A stretch of 64,000 nt of DNA from Massilia sp. YIM B02769 (GTDB lineage Bacteria; Pseudomonadota; Gammaproteobacteria; Burkholderiales; Burkholderiaceae_D), in contig NZ_JASNRC010000012.1 in assembly GCF_030411995.1 (NCBI RefSeq), positions 1-64,000 of the forward strand, given 5' to 3'. How positions within the stretch are numbered: the stretch's first letter is position 1; every line of letters begins with the position of its first letter. The notes beneath the pieces are model-generated. The model was not told the DNA's origin, did not search any database, and saw only the letters and a list, made by a program, of their open reading frames with translations. The translations under genes were made by a program, and so were the position numbers. Shown here piece by piece: positions 59,809 through 64,000 of this stretch.

Positions 59809-60936
59809 ATGCAAGCAAGTTTCAAGCAATGGCTGCACGGCTTCCTGCCGCAGCCGCTTGCCGCCAGCCGCACCGAACGCCTGCGCGCCACCGTCGGCGC
59901 CTGCGTCGGCCTGTTCGTCACCGCACTCCTGAGCCACATGCTGGCGCCTGGCCTGGCTGCGTGGCTGATCGCGCCCATGGGCGCCTCGGCCGTGCTGCTG
60001 TTCTGCGTGCCGGCCAGTCCGCTGGCCCAGCCGTGGCCGGTGGTCGGCGGGAACACCCTGTCGGCCCTGGTCGGCGTCGCTTGCTGGCACCTGGTACCCG
60101 ATCCGCTGCTGGCCGCGCCGCTGGCCGGCTGCCTGGCGATCGCCGCCATGTTCGCGCTGCGCTGCCTGCATCCGCCCGGCGGCGCCGTGGCCCTGACCGC
60201 GGTGCTGGGCGGCGCGGCGGTGCATACGGCCAGCTGGCACTTTGCCCTGCTGCCGGTGGCGCTGAACTCGGCCGTGATCGTCGGCGCCGCGCTCCTCTAC
60301 AACAACCTCACGGGCCGGCGCTACCCGCATGCACCGCACGCGGCCGACCGCAACCTGCACGCCACCGGCGACCCGGCCCCGGCCGCGCGCCTCGGCATCA
60401 CCGAGGACGACCTGGAAGCGGCCATGCTGCGCTACGGCGAAGTGCTCGACGTCAGCCGCGACGACCTGCTGGCCATCGTCGACGATGCCCGCCAGCTGGC
60501 GCTGCGCCGCCACTTCCGCGAACGCCGCTGCGCCGAGCTGATGTCGCGCCACGTCATTGCTGTCGGCCCGCGCGACACCCTGGAGCATGCGCGCGAACTG
60601 CTGCTGCGCCACCGCCTGCAAGGAGTGCCGGTGCTGGACGAAGGCAAGCGCCTGCTCGGCTTCCTGTCGCAGGAAGACCTGCTGCGCCAGAGCGGATGGG
60701 GCGCGCGCCTTCGGGCGCTGGTGCCGGGCGCCGCGCCGCGCGTGGCCGACGCCATGCACCGCATCGTTGCCGTGCTCGACGCCGATGAACCGCTGGCCCG
60801 GCTGGTGCCGCTGCTGGGCGACGAAGGCCACCACCAGGTGGCGATCACCGGGGAAGGCGGCGCCGTGGTCGGCCTGGTCGGCCGTTCCGACCTGCTGGCG
60901 GCGTTGTGCGAACGGCAGCTGGAAACGGCGGCCTGA
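59809..60936 (+). CDS. HPP-family membrane protein with CBS domains
   Basis: A 375-residue protein starting at ATG 59809 (MQASFKQWLHGFLPQPLA). The N-terminal HPP domain has four membrane helices (VGACVGLFVTALLSHMLAPG; WLIAPMGASAVLLFCVPAS; LAAPLAGCLAIAAMFALR with conserved HPPGGA; VALNSAVIVGAALLYNNLTG). After a linker, two CBS motifs follow (CAELMSRHVIAVGPRDTLE; ADAMHRIVAVLDADEPLA). HPP proteins are linked to nitrite or anion transport in some organisms; CBS pairs bind adenine nucleotides. The role here is not known. Confidence 0.88.
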   Translation: MQASFKQWLHGFLPQPLAASRTERLRATVGACVGLFVTALLSHMLAPGLAAWLIAPMGASAVLLFCVPASPLAQPWPVVGGNTLSALVGVACWHLVPDPLLAAPLAGCLAIAAMFALRCLHPPGGAVALTAVLGGAAVHTASWHFALLPVALNSAVIVGAALLYNNLTGRRYPHAPHAADRNLHATGDPAPAARLGITEDDLEAAMLRYGEVLDVSRDDLLAIVDDARQLALRRHFRERRCAELMSRHVIAVGPRDTLEHARELLLRHRLQGVPVLDEGKRLLGFLSQEDLLRQSGWGARLRALVPGAAPRVADAMHRIVAVLDADEPLARLVPLLGDEGHHQVAITGEGGAVVGLVGRSDLLAALCERQLETAA

Positions 60937-61033
60937 GGAGTCATCAGCGCGCGCCGTTCTTACTGCTGAGCGCCGCCCGGGCGCTATCCGGCGTACCATG
61001 CAGGCTGGATAAGCAGCGGACCAGGGAGGACGC

Positions 61034-62194
61034 GTGACCAACGCCAGCGACCAGAAACACGATGTCGCCGATCTGTCGGCCACTTCGCAGCGCATGCTCG
61101 CCCTGCGCGAGGAGGTGTTCGCCGACTGGGAACGCGCCGTGCGCGCGCAGATCGAGGAAGCGGCCCAGCTGCGCCACCCGGTGCTGATCGACACACTGCC
61201 TGTCTTCTACGACAACATCGCCGAAAGCCTGACGCCGGGCTATGGCCGCCAGAATGGGGCGGACGGCACCACGGTGGCGGCCGAGCACGGCGGCGAGCGC
61301 GCCCGCATCACCAGCTACGACCATGTCGCCCTGATCGACGAATACCAGATCCTGCGCCGCTGCATCCTGGAAGCGCTGGCGCGCGACGGCATCTCGCTCA
61401 GCCACGCCGAGGTGCTGGTGGTCGACAGCTCGATCGACGCCGGCATCAAGCAAGCCGTGAACGCTTTCACCCTTGTGCACCAGGGCCTGCGCGAACGCTT
61501 CACGGCCGCGCTGACCCACGATTTGCGCGGGCCGCTGCACGCCACCTCGATGGCGCTCGAAATCATCCTCATGACGGACGACCCGGCGCGCATCCGCACC
61601 GTGGCCGCCAAGGCGCTGTCGAGCGTGCAGCGCATGGGCGGCATGGTCAGCGAATTGCTCGACTCGATGGCCTTCCATGGCGGCCAGAAGGTGCCGCTGG
61701 AATTGAGCGCATTCGACATCTGCGAGCTGGTGCGCGAAGTCCAGCTCGACGCGGTGGCGCACCACGGCCTGCCGGTGCACATGACGCCGCATTCGGTGCA
61801 GGGCTGGTGGGACCGCAAGGCGCTCTGGCGCGCGATCGAGAACATGCTGTCGAACGCGGCCAAGTACGGCACGCCCGGCACGCCGATCACCATCAAGATC
61901 GACGAGGTGCACGAGCGCCTGCTGCTCACCGTCCATAACCACGGCGAGCCGATCCCGCTAGAGGAGCAGGAAAGCATTTTCCAGATGTACCGCCGCGCGG
62001 AAGCGGCGCGCCAGGGCGTGAAAGCCGGCTGGGGCATCGGCCTGCCCTACGTGCGCGCGGTGGCCGAGAGCCATGGCGGCAGCGTTGGCGTCGACAGCGC
62101 GGTCGAGCGCGGTACCACCTTCGTCATCGACATCCCGGTCGATTGCCGGCCGTTCGGCGAGGCGCCGACGCTGGCCGCGCCGCCGGGGCAATAA
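61034..62194 (+). CDS. Sensor histidine kinase with RsbRD-like N-terminal domain
   Basis: A 386-residue soluble kinase starting at GTG with a strong GGGAGGA site. The N-terminal ~150 residues are helical (REEVFADWERAVRAQIEEAA; LIDTLPVFYDNIAESL), like RsbRD-type sensor domains. The HisKA box has the phospho-His in ALTHDLRGPLHATSMALEI, and the HATPase has AIENMLSNAAKYGTPGT and GWGIGLPYVRAVAESHGGSV. The G1 box (VHNHGEPI) lacks the usual DxGxG Asp, so ATP binding could be altered. No cognate regulator is adjacent. Confidence 0.85.
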   Translation: MTNASDQKHDVADLSATSQRMLALREEVFADWERAVRAQIEEAAQLRHPVLIDTLPVFYDNIAESLTPGYGRQNGADGTTVAAEHGGERARITSYDHVALIDEYQILRRCILEALARDGISLSHAEVLVVDSSIDAGIKQAVNAFTLVHQGLRERFTAALTHDLRGPLHATSMALEIILMTDDPARIRTVAAKALSSVQRMGGMVSELLDSMAFHGGQKVPLELSAFDICELVREVQLDAVAHHGLPVHMTPHSVQGWWDRKALWRAIENMLSNAAKYGTPGTPITIKIDEVHERLLLTVHNHGEPIPLEEQESIFQMYRRAEAARQGVKAGWGIGLPYVRAVAESHGGSVGVDSAVERGTTFVIDIPVDCRPFGEAPTLAAPPGQ

Positions 62195-62246
62195 AAATTG
62201 GGGCCAGGCCCCGGTTGATTGTTGCAGCGATGCGCGTGCCGCAGGA

Positions 62247-62276
62247 GTAGGATGGACGGGTCCCCCGTCCACGCGT
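62247..62276. repeat. GTAG-type repeat, single unit variant
   Basis: GTAGGATGGACGGGTCCCCC then GTCCACGCGTC: one unit with GGATGG in place of GGGTGG, no inverted partner nearby. Shortest and most diverged copy seen. Confidence 0.65.
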
Positions 62277-62286
62277 CCAGCAGGCG

Positions 62287-62313
62287 AAAAAAAACCGGAG
62301 ACGCGCCCCGGTT
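62287..62313 (-). terminator. Terminator after the YecA-like gene
   Basis: On the minus strand: AACCGGGG/CTCCGGTT stem (two G-T type pairs) with a 5-nt loop and eight T, 21 bp after the stop. Confidence 0.8.
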
Positions 62314-62333
62314 CGTATGCAAGCAACACCAGT

Positions 62334-63026
62334 TTACGCCTGCTCGGCCCCGCAGCACTTCTTGAACTTCTTGCCGCTGCCGCAAGGGCAGTCGTCGTTG
62401 CGGCCGGTTTTCGGTCCTTCGTTGCGGATGGTCTCCACGGCCGGTTTGCGCAGCGGCAGCCAGTAGCGGTAGATGGCCGGCAGGTTCGCTTCGATCTCCA
62501 GCGCCAGGTGATGGGCCTTGACCGGGTCTTCGACCAGCGGCAGTTCTTCTTCCTCGATCTCGTCGGCGCCGAGCAGGTACAGCGGACGCATCAGATCGGC
62601 GACTTCCGATTCCCAGACCGGGTCCCAGGAACCCGGACGCAGTTCCATGCCTTCCCAGAAGCCCCAGCACCAGGCTTCGGCGTCGATCAGGGTCTGGCCG
62701 TTGTGCTCGTGCTCGCAGTACAGCGGCTCGAATTCCTTGGGCGCGACCTCGAAGGTGATCAGCACTTCGTTCATGAAGCGCATGATCAGGTTGATGATGC
62801 GCTCTTCCTCGCGCGGGTTCTTCCATTTCGGCGCCTGCTTGCCGTCCTGGCCCCAGACGCGCGGCAGCCACTCGGCCGGCATGATGGTTTCCGGGCCGAT
62901 CGCAATCGCGGTCAGGTAACCGTGGAGGGTGTCCATCGTCATCGCGTCTTCCGGGCTGCGCTCGGAGAGGAGGAACTGGTCGAGTTCGTCGAATTCTTTT
63001 TCGGTGAGGGGCTGTTCGAGTTGCAT
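62334..63026 (-). CDS. YecA/UPF0149-family protein with SEC-C motif
   Basis: A 230-residue protein. The UPF0149 domain is recognisable by [32 protein letters not shown], and [15 protein letters not shown]. The C-terminus is a zinc-binding SEC-C motif, [18 protein letters not shown], as in SecA. Such proteins may bind ribosomes or assist protein export. Divergent from the kinase gene that follows. Confidence 0.92.
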   Translation of the reverse strand: MQLEQPLTEKEFDELDQFLLSERSPEDAMTMDTLHGYLTAIAIGPETIMPAEWLPRVWGQDGKQAPKWKNPREEERIINLIMRFMNEVLITFEVAPKEFEPLYCEHEHNGQTLIDAEAWCWGFWEGMELRPGSWDPVWESEVADLMRPLYLLGADEIEEEELPLVEDPVKAHHLALEIEANLPAIYRYWLPLRKPAVETIRNEGPKTGRNDDCPCGSGKKFKKCCGAEQA

Positions 63027-63115
63027 GGGGTGCCTTGTTGCGGTGAAGCCGCCAGTTTAACGCGTGGCGGGCGCCCAGCACACGAAAATCTGCGCGCCGC
63101 CTTACAATGGTGGCT

Positions 63116-64000
63116 ATGGATAATCTGTCTAGTTTGCCGGACGCATCAGGTTCGCACCCGTTTTCCCGGCTCGGCCCCGAGCGCGTGCTCGACGCCCTGG
63201 AAAGCCTCGGCCTGTACGGCGACGGCCGTCTGCTGGCCCTGAACAGCTACGAAAACCGTGTTTATCAAGTGGGCCGGGAGGAGGGGCCGCCAGTGGTGGT
63301 CAAGTTCTACCGCCCCGAGCGCTGGAGCGATGAGGCCATCCTCGAAGAGCACGCCTTTGTGGCCCAACTGGACGCGCAGGAAGTGCCGGTGGTGCCGGCC
63401 ATGACGATCAACGGCCGCACCCTGCACACTTTTGATCACTTCCGCTTCGCCGTCTTCCCGCGCCGCGGCGGACGGGCGCCGGAGCTGGGCGACCCGGCCA
63501 CGCTGGAGTGGATCGGGCGCTTCATCGGCCGCATCCATGCCGTGGGCGGCGCCCAATCCTATGCGCTGCGACCGGCACTCGACCAGCACACCTTCGGCCG
63601 CGAACCCTTCGACTGGCTGATGCGCCACGATTTCCTGCCGCCCGAACTGCGCGCGACCTATGCGAGCGTGGTCGAGCAGGCCTTGCAGGGCGTGGCGCGC
63701 TGCTACGAGCGGGCAGGGGAGCTTCCCCTGCTGCGCCTGCACGGCGATTGCCACGTCGGCAACGTGCTCTGGACCGACGACGGCCCGCACTTCGTCGACT
63801 TCGACGACAGTCGCATGGGCCCGGCGGTGCAGGACCTGTGGATGCTGCTCTCGGGCGAGCGCCAGGACATGGTGCGCCAGATGAGCGACGTGCTGGCCGG
63901 CTACGAGGATTTCTGCGACTTCGATCCGCGCCAGCTGTACCTGGTCGAGGCGCTGCGCACCCTGCGCCTGATCCATTACTCGGCCTGGCTGGCGATGCGC
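63116..64000 (+). CDS. srkA: YihE/SrkA-type Ser/Thr kinase, 3' end cut by window
   Basis: The first 295 residues are visible and the frame is open to the window end; full family length is ~330. ATG 63116 (MDNLSSLPDASGSHPFSRLG). The APH-like kinase fold is shown by NRVYQVGREEGPPVVVKFYR (ATP Lys), EEHAFVAQL, the catalytic LRLHGDCHVGNVLW (HGDxxxxN) and FVDFDDSRMGPAVQDLW (metal Asp). Relatives suppress stress-induced cell death. Divergent from the YecA-like gene. Confidence 0.92.
   Translation, partial: MDNLSSLPDASGSHPFSRLGPERVLDALESLGLYGDGRLLALNSYENRVYQVGREEGPPVVVKFYRPERWSDEAILEEHAFVAQLDAQEVPVVPAMTINGRTLHTFDHFRFAVFPRRGGRAPELGDPATLEWIGRFIGRIHAVGGAQSYALRPALDQHTFGREPFDWLMRHDFLPPELRATYASVVEQALQGVARCYERAGELPLLRLHGDCHVGNVLWTDDGPHFVDFDDSRMGPAVQDLWMLLSGERQDMVRQMSDVLAGYEDFCDFDPRQLYLVEALRTLRLIHYSAWLAMR

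Overview
The window has two parts. About 1-19,200 is the right-hand portion of a siphovirus-like prophage; the rest is core chromosome of a GC-rich betaproteobacterium. The assimilatory sulfate cluster with a CysB-type regulator, the Burkholderiales-type porin, yajQ, argFG and the orn/Ste24/PCD/rsgA block point to Oxalobacteraceae, probably Massilia/Telluria-like. That assignment is inference from gene content and style; no rRNA gene is present.

Prophage (1-~19,200). Read left to right: a DUF1799 tail-assembly protein, a small secreted 'moron' with its own terminator, a 2000-residue tape measure protein containing six tandem 219-bp repeats, and tightly overlapping tail-tip genes, two of which look like carriers of carbohydrate-binding modules. 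Next come a permuted papain-fold (NlpC/P60-like) protein and a lysis cassette (holin, M15 endopeptidase, overlapping Rz/Rz1-type spanins). After the spanins lies a lower-GC block (14,656-16,690) of four small unrelated genes. Each is flanked by inverted copies of a ~24-nt hairpin element, and a diverged, broken 3' end of Rz1 lies on the far side. A hicAB toxin-antitoxin pair with a palindromic operator and a convergent P4-type integrase finish the prophage. The right attachment junction lies somewhere in 19,143-19,800 but I could not fix it.

Chromosome (19,796-64,000). Divergent pepA and lptFG are followed by a small CbiX chelatase. A sulfate assimilation operon is read leftward (cysI, DUF934, cysH, cysD, cysN, cobA), with cysB divergent from it. 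A methyltransferase, a porin, an orphan NarX-type kinase, a LytS/LytTR-type two-component system and a DHH phosphoesterase follow. Next are a PAS-GGDEF-EAL protein, a nitronate-monooxygenase-like enzyme, yajQ, murB, a degenerate receiver-GGDEF protein and an SDR. Then come argG/argF, rsgA, a pterin carbinolamine dehydratase, a Ste24 peptidase, orn, a hybrid kinase, two secreted hydrolases, an HPP-CBS membrane protein, another kinase, a YecA-like SEC-C protein and the start of a YihE/SrkA kinase cut by the window end.

The chromosomal part is peppered with a GTAG-headed palindromic repeat family (GTAGGGTGG...CCACCCTAC), seen in about ten intergenic gaps and in none of the prophage. The most unusual structure is the repeat-bounded small-gene array in the prophage. 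It resembles a cassette system, but no recombinase of its own is visible and the repeats do not match a canonical integron attC.
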